Assembly: GCA_947254375.1 (NCBI GenBank) | Contig: CAMYCF010000001.1 | Location: 248,001-312,000 of the forward strand | Source: an uncultured Mobilibacterium sp. | GTDB lineage: Bacteria > Bacillota > Clostridia > Peptostreptococcales > Anaerovoracaceae | Length of the DNA stretch: 64,000 bases | Reading direction: 5' to 3' | Part shown: in pieces, positions 49,412 to 56,762 of the stretch | Layout of the letters: every line of letters begins with the position of its first letter | How positions within the stretch are numbered: the stretch's first letter is position 1 | Translations under genes and position numbers: made by a program | The notes under the pieces: model-generated | The model's database searches: none | Told to the model about the DNA's origin: nothing | Seen by the model: only the letters and a program-made list of their open reading frames with translations

Positions 49412-49783
49412 TTAAATATCCAGTTTTCCGATAGTGTAATTCGACACGATGTTTCCGCCGACTATGTGCTTGTTGAAGATCTCTTCAGCCTTAGCCGGAT
49501 TTACCTGTATATACGTGACTTTCTCTTTGCCGGGTTCGAAGACCTCGACGATAGGCTCGTATTCGCACATTCCGATACAGCCCGTCTGCTTCAAAACGAC
49601 ATGTTCCGGTTTCTTCTCGTCCATGAGATCCGCAAATTTGTTGAGAACGGGTCTCGCGCCGGCAGCGATACCGCATGTCGCCATACCTACCACTATCTGG
49701 GTGTTGTCCTCATCTTGGGAACGCGCGCCTATCTTGCCCTTCATGCTTTCCCGGATGGCCTGTAATTCCTCTAACGATTTCAT
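49412..49783 (-). CDS. Thioredoxin-like [2Fe-2S] ferredoxin of the hydrogenase operon
   Basis: The 123-residue protein has the four cluster cysteines in MATCGIAAGARPV and TGCIGMCEYEPIVEV, like the NuoE C-terminal domain and the N-terminus of HydB. It is common as a separate gene in clostridial hydrogenase operons and probably relays electrons or joins the complex. It overlaps the HATPase gene by four bases and has a GGAGGAGAG site. Confidence 0.9.
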   Translation of the reverse strand: MKSLEELQAIRESMKGKIGARSQDEDNTQIVVGMATCGIAAGARPVLNKFADLMDEKKPEHVVLKQTGCIGMCEYEPIVEVFEPGKEKVTYIQVNPAKAEEIFNKHIVGGNIVSNYTIGKLDI

Positions 49784-50352
49784 TTCTCTCCTCCATTTTC
49801 GCTGTACGAATCGACCTCGGCTTTGTTCTCCTCCAGAAATTCTTTTATAAAAGAGGCTACTTCGCCGGTACTCAGAGGTATGTCTCCAATCTGCTTCCTT
49901 ATCTCCCTCGTGTCCAAAACGAACCCGTGTCCGTCCGTCTCGTATCTGTATACGTAGTCGATACCCTCATCAGAAGTCGTGACTAAAAGGAAGATGCTCG
50001 AGCTTATGTCTCCGAGCGGCATACAATCGATGTTGTCCGTTTTAAAAAGAGCTTCCGTCGTCGTGCCCTTTCCCTGCTCGGATTCGATCGTAAAATGTCC
50101 GCCTGTGACTTCTGCCTGTTGCTTCAGGAACGGGATCCCCAGCCCGACTTTTCTCGTCTTCCTGGAGGTGTAAAAAGGGTCCTCGACCTTCTTGAGTTGG
50201 TCCTCGGACATCCCGCATCCGTTGTCGGAGATTCTCATCGTAAGTTCGTTTCTGACAGTGTCGCGCAGTATCTCTATCTCCACCAGAGTTGCGCCGGCAC
50301 GAACCGAATTTCTTACTATGTCGATCACATTGAGCGATATTTCCGTTAGCAT
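49780..50352 (-). CDS. HATPase-domain ATP-binding protein of the hydrogenase operon
   Basis: This 190-residue protein has a single GHKL ATPase domain with an N-box-like NVIDIVRNSVRAGAT, a G1 box SDNGCGMS, and the G2 region KVGLGIPFLKQQAEVTGG. There is no histidine phospho-acceptor or receiver domain. Genes of this kind sit between hydC and hydB in many Clostridia and are thought to be regulatory. A second HATPase gene lies in the divergent cluster at 51526. Confidence 0.85.
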   Translation of the reverse strand: MLTEISLNVIDIVRNSVRAGATLVEIEILRDTVRNELTMRISDNGCGMSEDQLKKVEDPFYTSRKTRKVGLGIPFLKQQAEVTGGHFTIESEQGKGTTTEALFKTDNIDCMPLGDISSSIFLLVTTSDEGIDYVYRYETDGHGFVLDTREIRKQIGDIPLSTGEVASFIKEFLEENKAEVDSYSENGGEK

Positions 50353-50400
50353 CGGTTGATCCTTTTCTTTATCGATACGCTGTGCGTATTGCCATGCGTT

Positions 50401-50889
50401 TTAACGATATTTCTCCAATATATCGTGGACTTTGTCCGGTGTCATCTTTCCGTAAACGTCGTTACCTATCATGAACACCGGTGCAAGACCGCAGGCGCCC
50501 ACGCAACGACACGTGTTCAGGGAGAATTTTCCGTCGGAGGTACATTCTCCGTCCTCAATACCAAGCTCTTCTTTAACTTTCTCAAGTACCGCGGCCGCTC
50601 CTTTTACGTAGCATGCCGTACCCAGACAGACAGAAACCGTGTGTTCACCCTTAGGTGTCATGGAGAACTGGGCATAGAACGTCGCCACCCCGTAAATCTT
50701 CTCCATAGATATCCCGGTCTGATCCGAGATGATTTTTTGCACTTCATAAGGCAGATATCCGTAGATATCCTGTGCAGCCTGCATTATCGGCATGAGCGAG
50801 CCTTTGGAATCCTTATTTGCCGCTATGGCCTTCCTCAATTCCTGTTCCTGCTCACGCGTGCCGTTGAAGGGAACATTTGAATTTCTCAT
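50401..50889 (-). CDS. hydC: NuoE-like 2Fe-2S subunit of the bifurcating hydrogenase
   Basis: The 162-residue protein matches the 24-kDa complex I subunit. It has the helical part AAQDIYGYLPYEVQKIIS and GVATFYAQFSMTPKGEH. The 2Fe-2S ligands are in CLGTACYVKGA and NTCRCVGACGLAPV. It is the first gene of the operon. The AAAGGAGG site lies about ten bases before the ATG, and a TATAAT promoter lies about 45 bases upstream. Confidence 0.95.
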   Translation of the reverse strand: MRNSNVPFNGTREQEQELRKAIAANKDSKGSLMPIMQAAQDIYGYLPYEVQKIISDQTGISMEKIYGVATFYAQFSMTPKGEHTVSVCLGTACYVKGAAAVLEKVKEELGIEDGECTSDGKFSLNTCRCVGACGLAPVFMIGNDVYGKMTPDKVHDILEKYR

Positions 50890-50933
50890 CAGTTTGATAC
50901 CTCCTTTTGCTGAAATTTCTCTTCACATGTGCT

Positions 50934-50962
50934 ATTATACAAGCAGAAGACAGCCATAACAA
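50934..50962 (-). promoter_or_regulatory. Promoter of the hydrogenase operon
   Basis: Minus-strand TTGTTA (50957-50962), a 17-base spacer and TATAAT (50934-50939). The leader would be about 38 bases. Confidence 0.85.
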
Positions 50963-50964
50963 TA

Positions 50965-50984
50965 AAAGTTATCTTAATAACTTT
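50965..50984. promoter_or_regulatory. Rex-like operator next to the hydrogenase promoter
   Basis: AAAGTTAT-CTTA-ATAACTTT is a perfect inverted repeat with 8-bp arms and a 4-base centre, two bases from the -35 box. Clostridial Rex sites read TTGTTAA-N4-TTAACAA and share the GTTA-N6-TAAC core and spacing. The rest of the 290-base gap (50890-51179) shows a TATAAT at 51124-51129 toward the plus-strand cluster, without a good -35 box. Confidence 0.6.
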
Positions 50985-51179
50985 GCGGTCAATGATTGTG
51001 ACATTTTTGTGACGAAAGAGCCGCGTTTGCCGTAGCTTTATATCTTGTAAAACAACTAAAGCACACTTTTTTGTGTGAATTTATCCGTTTTATAAGACAG
51101 TCCTGCAATATACTGACTGTAAGTATAATTGCGGTCAACTGAATTGTACTCCACAAAGTTTTATCGGGAGGAACTCATC

Positions 51180-51539
51180 ATGACGGTAGATCAAATCAAG
51201 AAACTGATAAACGGACGCGTCCTGACCAAGGTATATAATTCCGACGCGGAGCTTACGAGCGCATTCTCATCCGATATGATGAGCCACGTTCTGGCATACG
51301 CGAACAACAAGTCGATACTGATAACCGCGATGTACAATGCACAGGTCATAAGGACGGCGGATCTCCTCGGTATCGTCTGTATAATATTCATCGGAAGGAA
51401 CGATCCCGATGCTTCGCTCGTATCCTTTGCCGACTCTCTCGGCATAACGGTCATACGGTCGGAATACTCGATGTACACAACATGCGGCCTGCTTTTTTCA
51501 AACGGTTTGAAAGGAAATTGTCCCGATGAGCAAAAATGA
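51180..51539 (+). CDS. DRTGG-domain protein (first copy)
   Basis: This 119-residue single-domain protein begins MTVDQIKKLINGRVLTKVYN and has the compact alpha/beta DRTGG-type fold seen beside clostridial hydrogenase operons. Its best conserved segments are SHVLAYANNKSILITA and RTADLLGIVCIIFIGRN. It is probably a ligand-binding or protein-interaction module. The ATG at 51180 follows GGGAGGAACTCATC, and a longer frame to 51129 has no site. It overlaps the next gene by 14 bases. Confidence 0.8.
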   Translation: MTVDQIKKLINGRVLTKVYNSDAELTSAFSSDMMSHVLAYANNKSILITAMYNAQVIRTADLLGIVCIIFIGRNDPDASLVSFADSLGITVIRSEYSMYTTCGLLFSNGLKGNCPDEQK

Positions 51540-51966
51540 TATGCCGGAGTCCTGCCTGCATTTCGAATACAATGTCCTCGCGGATGATTTTACCCGGGCC
51601 GGGGAAGCAAGCAGCGATTTCAAGAACAGACTTAAACAGTTGAACCTCGATCCCACCGTCATACGCCGCGTGTCGATCGCAATGTATGAGGGCGAGATAA
51701 ATATGGTCATACACGCCCACGGCGGCAAAATAGACGCCTACATCTGCCCGGACAGGATACGGCTGATCCTGCACGACAACGGACCGGGCATCGCAGATAT
51801 AGAGAAGGCCATGGAACTCGGCTACAGCACCGCTCCCGCGAGCATAATGTCCCTCGGGTTCGGAGCCGGAATGGGCCTTCCGAATATGAAAAGGAACACG
51901 GACAAGCTCGACATCTCCTCGGTATTGGGAGAAGGCACTACGGTCGATATGGTCATTCTGCTCTGA
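51526..51966 (+). CDS. Anti-sigma-factor-like HATPase (RsbW type)
   Basis: The 146-residue protein has a compact GHKL ATPase domain with AMYEGEINMVIHAHGG (N box), ILHDNGPGIAD (G1) and GFGAGMGLPNMKRNTD (G2), like RsbW/SpoIIAB serine kinases. It may control a partner by phosphorylation. It is part of a conserved cluster with DRTGG and sensory hydrogenase genes. Confidence 0.83.
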   Translation: MSKNDMPESCLHFEYNVLADDFTRAGEASSDFKNRLKQLNLDPTVIRRVSIAMYEGEINMVIHAHGGKIDAYICPDRIRLILHDNGPGIADIEKAMELGYSTAPASIMSLGFGAGMGLPNMKRNTDKLDISSVLGEGTTVDMVILL

Positions 51967-52043
51967 GTTTCGCCCATTCTTTTATTATCGTTTCACCTGC
52001 ATATCCCTTTTTACGATCGATGATGCCGGGGAAGGAGGAACGT

Positions 52044-53399
52044 ATGGGTACTGCACATAAAGGCAAATTTTATCATTCTGTATATCTGGATGAAGAACAC
52101 TGTGTAGGATGCATCAACTGCCTCAAAGGCTGCGCTACGGAGGCTATCAGGGTACACAACGGCAAATCCGTCATAATCCCCGACTTCTGCATAGACTGCG
52201 GCGAATGCATAAGGCGGTGCACGCACAGGGCACGCGAAGCCGAACGCGATGATATCGACGCGATCAACGATTACGAATTCACCGTCGCACTTCCCGCCCC
52301 GTCTTTGTATGGGCAGTTCAACAACATAGATGATATCAACACGATACTGAACGCACTCATATCTCTCGGCTTCGACAGGGTATTCGAAGTCAGCGGAGCC
52401 GCGGAACTGGTGTCGGAGAAAACGAGGGAATACGTCGAAAGCCACCCCGAACAGTGGCCTATAATAAACACGGCCTGCCCTACGATCCTCAGACTCATAA
52501 GGGTCAGGTTCCCGTCTCTCATCGATCACCTCATGCCGCTCAAGGCTCCCGTTGAGGTGGCCGCTCAGATCGCGAAAAAGCGCGCCGTCGCGGAGACCGG
52601 GCTCGACCCGTCCAAGATAGGCATATTTTTTATATCACCCTGTCCTTCCAAGGTCACGGAAACACACGCCCCCGTGGCCGCGACAAAGTCGGCTGTCGAT
52701 CAGGTGCTGGCGATAAAAGACGTTTATCCCCTCCTCCTCTCGGCGATGAAGAACGAGAAGGAGAACCCGCCGGACATCTCGATATCGGGTAAAATAGGCG
52801 TCGGCTGGGGAGTTACGGGCGGAGAAGCCGCCGGTCTCCTTGACGAAGACGCGATCGCAGCGGACGGCCTTTCGAACGTCATCGAGGTCCTCGAAAATCT
52901 CGAAGACCAGAAGTTCAAACAGCCGATAAAATTCATCGAGCTGAACGCATGTCCGGGCGGCTGCGTCGGCGGCATATTCTGCGTGGAAAACCCTTTCCTC
53001 GCCGCGGCGAAGCTCAAGAGGCTCAACAAGTACCTGCCGGTCGCGCTGTCGCGCTGCAACGACTACGTGGACGCGCCCGATTTTTACCTCGAAAAGGATA
53101 TCGAATATATCCCGGTCTACAAATTGGGCGACAACTTCGTCGACAGCATGAAAAACATGCAGAGAGCGGAGCGCATCCTCTCGAAGCTGCCTCTCCTCGA
53201 CTGCGGATCGTGCGGCGCCCCGACGTGCAAGGCGCTCGCCGAAGACATAGTGCGCGACAGGGCAAAGCTCGACGACTGCATATATAACCTCAGGGATTCG
53301 TATGAAGAATTGATGCTGATAAACAGCCAGCTCATGAAAGGAGCTTACGATGAAAGTGAAAGACATCGTCACAAAACTAGGTCCGGAAGTGATAAATAA
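52044..53399 (+). CDS. Sensory-type [FeFe] hydrogenase-like protein (HydS-like)
   Basis: The 451-residue protein has a 2[4Fe-4S] ferredoxin domain (CVGCINCLKGC, CIDCGECIRRC), a complete H-cluster domain and a C-terminal Fe-S domain (DCGSCGAPTCKALAEDIV). All four H-cluster cysteines are present: Cys145, Cys200, Cys303 and Cys307. L1 reads NTACPT, which puts alanine at the position of the proton-transfer cysteine (consensus TSCCP). That replacement is known from sensory HydS proteins with low turnover. It probably senses H2 or redox state and controls the divergent hydrogenase operon. The ATG at 52044 has a GGAAGGAGG site. It overlaps the next gene by 50 bases. Confidence 0.85.
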   Translation: MGTAHKGKFYHSVYLDEEHCVGCINCLKGCATEAIRVHNGKSVIIPDFCIDCGECIRRCTHRAREAERDDIDAINDYEFTVALPAPSLYGQFNNIDDINTILNALISLGFDRVFEVSGAAELVSEKTREYVESHPEQWPIINTACPTILRLIRVRFPSLIDHLMPLKAPVEVAAQIAKKRAVAETGLDPSKIGIFFISPCPSKVTETHAPVAATKSAVDQVLAIKDVYPLLLSAMKNEKENPPDISISGKIGVGWGVTGGEAAGLLDEDAIAADGLSNVIEVLENLEDQKFKQPIKFIELNACPGGCVGGIFCVENPFLAAAKLKRLNKYLPVALSRCNDYVDAPDFYLEKDIEYIPVYKLGDNFVDSMKNMQRAERILSKLPLLDCGSCGAPTCKALAEDIVRDRAKLDDCIYNLRDSYEELMLINSQLMKGAYDESERHRHKTRSGSDK

Positions 53400-53691
53400 G
53401 GGCGAGCACTTCGAAGATGAGATCACCTCGCCCGCCTGCTGCGACCTCCTGAGCATCGCCATGGCGAACCTGCCGGCAGGCTGCGCATGGGTCACCGTGA
53501 TGTCGAATGTAAATACTCTCGCCGTTGCGGCGCTCGCCGAGGTATCCTGCGTGATCCTCGCTCTGAACACGCCCGTGAGCGACGAATTCGCCGAAAAAGC
53601 AAAGAAGGAAGGCATAACGGTACTCCGTAGCGCCGAGCCGATATTCGAAACGGCACTCGCCGTATGGAACGCCGTACGTGAGGCCGAATAG
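53350..53691 (+). CDS. DRTGG-domain protein (second copy)
   Basis: The 113-residue protein begins MKVKDIVTKLGPEVINKGEH. Its second half (AWVTVMSNVNTLAVAALAEV, then KKEGITVLRSAEPIFE) parallels the DRTGG protein at 51180. It starts 50 bases inside the end of the sensory hydrogenase gene with its own AAGGAG site. The two copies may form a heteromeric sensor. Confidence 0.8.
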   Translation: MKVKDIVTKLGPEVINKGEHFEDEITSPACCDLLSIAMANLPAGCAWVTVMSNVNTLAVAALAEVSCVILALNTPVSDEFAEKAKKEGITVLRSAEPIFETALAVWNAVREAE

Positions 53692-53747
53692 TATCGACGG
53701 GCACGCGGTGTCTTTGAGGCCGTACCTCCGGGAATTTTGAGGTCATC

Positions 53748-54476
53748 ATGTTGCGACTCAGTTATGACATGCACATACACTCCTGCCTGTCGCCCTGCGC
53801 AGACGACGACAACACTCCGGCAAACATAGCCGGAATGGCCGCCGTAGCAGGGCTCGATGTCGTTGCGCTGACCGACCACAACAGCTGCGCCAACGTGCCG
53901 GCATTCGTAAAAGCCGCGGACTCGCTCGGCCTTATCGCGATCCCCGGTATGGAGCTGACGACGTGCGAGGAAGTACATGTCCTCTGCTATTTTCGGAGCG
54001 TCGAAGATGCGCTGAGATTCAGCGATCACGTGCGTGACGTCTCACCTTTTATCGCGAACGACACCCGCTTTTTCGGGAACCAGCTCATCTGCGACGAAGA
54101 TGACAATGTAATCGGTACGGAAGAAAGGCTCCTGCACACCGCATCGAACATATCGTTCGACGACGTATACGACATCCTCAAAGACTACGGCGGCGTCATG
54201 GTGCCGGCGCACGTGAACAAGACATCTACGAGCGTCATAAGCAATCTCGGCTTTTTCCCGCCCTACAGCAAATTCCGCTCGGCGGAGGTCAAGAACCCGG
54301 ATGACGTCGACGGCCTTCGTAAGGCGCACCCTTATCTCAGGCGATGTCATATCATCTCGTCGTCCGACGCGCATTACCTCGGCGACATATCCGACCCGGT
54401 ACACTTCATCCACGTCGAAGAAAAGACGAGGGACGGAGTCCTCGACATGCTGGACACATACATAAACGAAGATTAA
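53748..54476 (+). CDS. PHP-domain metal-dependent phosphoesterase
   Basis: The 242-residue protein has the PHP metal motifs DMHIHSCLSPCADDDNTP, LTDHNS, PGMELTT, PAHVNK and SSDAHYLGD. These give a trinuclear metal site able to hydrolyse phosphoesters. It ends the sensory hydrogenase cluster, and a PHP gene is a usual member of that cluster in Clostridia. It could hydrolyse a nucleotide signal or nucleic acid. The substrate is unknown. Confidence 0.87.
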   Translation: MLRLSYDMHIHSCLSPCADDDNTPANIAGMAAVAGLDVVALTDHNSCANVPAFVKAADSLGLIAIPGMELTTCEEVHVLCYFRSVEDALRFSDHVRDVSPFIANDTRFFGNQLICDEDDNVIGTEERLLHTASNISFDDVYDILKDYGGVMVPAHVNKTSTSVISNLGFFPPYSKFRSAEVKNPDDVDGLRKAHPYLRRCHIISSSDAHYLGDISDPVHFIHVEEKTRDGVLDMLDTYINED

Positions 54477-54488
54477 AAAGGAGAGCCT

Positions 54489-55487
54489 ATGATATATCCC
54501 GATTTCCCGAAAAAAGGAGACACGATCGGCATCTGCGCCCCGAGTGCAGGCACGGGCTATAAAATCGATTCGTACAAGAGATCGCTCGAAGTCCTTCGTT
54601 CCGAAGGCTACGCGATAAAAGAGACGGCGAACGTGAGGAGCGAATATTCGCCCTCCGCTGACGCAAAGACGCGCGGCGAAGAGTTCAACCTTCTCGCCGG
54701 TGACAGCGCCGTAAAAGCGATCATTTCGGCCGCAGGAGGCGACTACAACATAGACATGCTGCCCTTCCTCGACGCGCGCGCCGTCGCAGAAGGCCCTAAG
54801 TGGATAACGGGAGCGAGCGACCCCACGAACATCCTCTACTACGTGACGACGAAACTCGACATCGCCACCGTTTACGGATTCAACGCCGGCACTTTCGACC
54901 TCGAGCCTCTCCACCCTTTCTGCAGAAACGCGCTGGATGTTCTGAAAGGCGATCTGAAGGAGCAGAAGTCTTTCGATTTTTACGACGCCTCCACGGATTT
55001 TATGACGGACACCGTGTCGTTCGATCACGAGGTCGTATGGGAATCCTTTACCCCTTCCGGCTCAGGCTTTGAAGAAGCCCCTGTCGATATCGAGGGGCGC
55101 CTCATCGGCGGATGCACTGATGTGATCGCAAACCTCATCGGCACGCCTTACGACGGCACGGCCGATTTTATCAAAAAGTATGACGACATCATCTGGTACT
55201 TCGATACCTTCGCGATGTCGGCAGAAGACCTCTACCGAACCATGGTGCAGATGAAGTACTGCGGATATTTCAGGAACACGAAGGCCGCGGTCATCGGAAG
55301 GATACTGCTCAAGCGCGGTTCCGAGGACGGGGAATTCAAAGAGGCACTTAAGAAGACGTTCGACTTCCCGTTCATATACGGGGCGGACATCGGCCATGTA
55401 AAACCTACTATGACTTTTATAAACGGCTCCGTTGCACGGATAAGATGTGCCGACGGCAAGGGAAGCATTCGGATGAAACTTGAATGA
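54489..55487 (+). CDS. LD-carboxypeptidase (S66 family)
   Basis: The 332-residue protein begins with GDTIGICAPSAGTG, the S66 N-terminal motif. The nucleophile serine is in TGASDPTNILYY, the glutamate near GRLIGGCTDV and the histidine in GHVKPTMTF. The family includes murein LD-carboxypeptidases and the MccF-type enzymes that detoxify microcin C. It has an AAGGAG site and lies 12 bases after the PHP gene. Confidence 0.88.
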   Translation: MIYPDFPKKGDTIGICAPSAGTGYKIDSYKRSLEVLRSEGYAIKETANVRSEYSPSADAKTRGEEFNLLAGDSAVKAIISAAGGDYNIDMLPFLDARAVAEGPKWITGASDPTNILYYVTTKLDIATVYGFNAGTFDLEPLHPFCRNALDVLKGDLKEQKSFDFYDASTDFMTDTVSFDHEVVWESFTPSGSGFEEAPVDIEGRLIGGCTDVIANLIGTPYDGTADFIKKYDDIIWYFDTFAMSAEDLYRTMVQMKYCGYFRNTKAAVIGRILLKRGSEDGEFKEALKKTFDFPFIYGADIGHVKPTMTFINGSVARIRCADGKGSIRMKLE

Positions 55488-55500
55488 TCGGAGGAACTGT

Positions 55501-55755
55501 ATGAAAACTGCTATGAAGACCACTACAGGTAAGGTCAAATTCTTCTTTATCAACGCGTTCGGCTGGTTCGCCGGGATAATCGCGCTCACGGGAGTCCACA
55601 ATCCGACAAAGCCGATCCCGGCGTGTTTTATTCCGATATTGATCGTGCTCTTCTGCTGCATGATCGTATCGATAGTCGTCGATTCGGTTTCGAGGAAGCG
55701 AAAAAAAGCCGCTGCCGCATCGGCAGCGAGCGGTGACGGAAAGACCTCGGTTTAG
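55501..55755 (+). CDS. Small two-helix membrane protein
   Basis: The 84-residue protein has two hydrophobic segments (about FFFINAFGWFAGIIALTGV and IPILIVLFCCMIVSIVVD) and a basic, alanine-rich tail (SRKRKKAAAASAASGDGK). The ATG at 55501 follows GGAGGAACTGT, 13 bases after the S66 gene, so they are co-transcribed. I do not recognise the family. Confidence 0.7.
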   Translation: MKTAMKTTTGKVKFFFINAFGWFAGIIALTGVHNPTKPIPACFIPILIVLFCCMIVSIVVDSVSRKRKKAAAASAASGDGKTSV

Positions 55756-55803
55756 AGGGCGATACCGAAGAAGGCAACGAAGGAGATGCCAAAGAAGACA
55801 GCG

Positions 55804-55830
55804 AAAAAGGCGCCCGCAGGCGCCCTTTTT
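55804..55830. terminator. Bidirectional terminator between the S66 operon and the YitT-family gene
   Basis: GGCGCC (55809-55814), a CGCA loop and GGCGCC (55819-55824), with five-base T-runs reading in both directions. Confidence 0.88.
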
Positions 55831-55865
55831 AGTATCCGTATTGCCACGATCGCCGATCCCTGATC

Positions 55866-56762
55866 TCAATCGAAATGTTTTTTGAAGTTCCCGGTTATGT
55901 AATCGCCTTCGTTCACTATCATGAACGCCTTCGGATCGTTCTCAAGCACAAGGTGCTTGAGGTGCGGTATCTCGTACTTCGTTATCGCGACGAGCATTAT
56001 GTGGACCTTTTCGCCCGTATAAGCCCCGACGCCGTCCCAGCATGTGACTCCGCGGCCGAGCTCTGCGGTTATCTTTTTCTCGAGGCCCTCCACCTTCGTG
56101 AATATCACGGTTTCGGTGTTGATGTTCTGCGTGTGCATCTTGTCCATATATACAGACCTTATCGCCGTATAGATGAACGAGTAGATCGCGACCTGAAAGT
56201 TGAACACGAAGAAGCATATCAGATAAACGCAGGCGTTCACGATGATGTTGAAAGCGCCGACGCTGAAGTTCGGATTCTTCTTCGCCATGCATACGCCGAT
56301 GACGTCAGAGCCGCCCGTCGAGCTGCCGCCCCTCAGGATAAGGCCGGAGCCGATCCCTCCGACTACACCGCCGACTATACAGGCAGAGAGGTGATCTTCC
56401 AAAAGCGGTGCTTTAGGTATCGGGACGAACGTCAGGCAGAGCGACGAAAGGCCGATCGAAGCGAGCGTTTTTATCGTAAATCTTTTGCCCATGGTTTTAT
56501 AGGCGTAAAAGAAGAGCGGCACGTTCATTATAAAATAGATTATTCCCGTTATATCGAAGCCGACCGGGAACGATATGCCGTGCATTTTTACGATAAAAAC
56601 TCTGAGCAGCTGCGCTATCCCGAGAAAGCCGCCGTTATACAGACCTACCGGAGTGATCAGGGTGTTTATACTTACGGCATAAATGATGTTGCCGACGACC
56701 ATCCAGATGATCGCTATTTCTTTGCTTCTGTCTTTGGTGTATTTGTACAAACCGTGATTCAT
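55866..56762 (-). CDS. YitT family membrane protein (DUF161/DUF2179)
   Basis: The 298-residue protein has six membrane helices with the family pattern GLYNGGFLGIAQLL and LRGGSSTGGSDVIG. A C-terminal cytosolic DUF2179 domain follows (TVIFTKVEGLEKKITAELGR, VGAYTGEKVHIMLVAI). Its transport substrate is not established. The ATG at 56762 shares a base with the ppdK stop (TAATG), so it is translated by coupling. A longer frame to 56837 lies inside ppdK. Confidence 0.88.
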   Translation of the reverse strand: MNHGLYKYTKDRSKEIAIIWMVVGNIIYAVSINTLITPVGLYNGGFLGIAQLLRVFIVKMHGISFPVGFDITGIIYFIMNVPLFFYAYKTMGKRFTIKTLASIGLSSLCLTFVPIPKAPLLEDHLSACIVGGVVGGIGSGLILRGGSSTGGSDVIGVCMAKKNPNFSVGAFNIIVNACVYLICFFVFNFQVAIYSFIYTAIRSVYMDKMHTQNINTETVIFTKVEGLEKKITAELGRGVTCWDGVGAYTGEKVHIMLVAITKYEIPHLKHLVLENDPKAFMIVNEGDYITGNFKKHFD

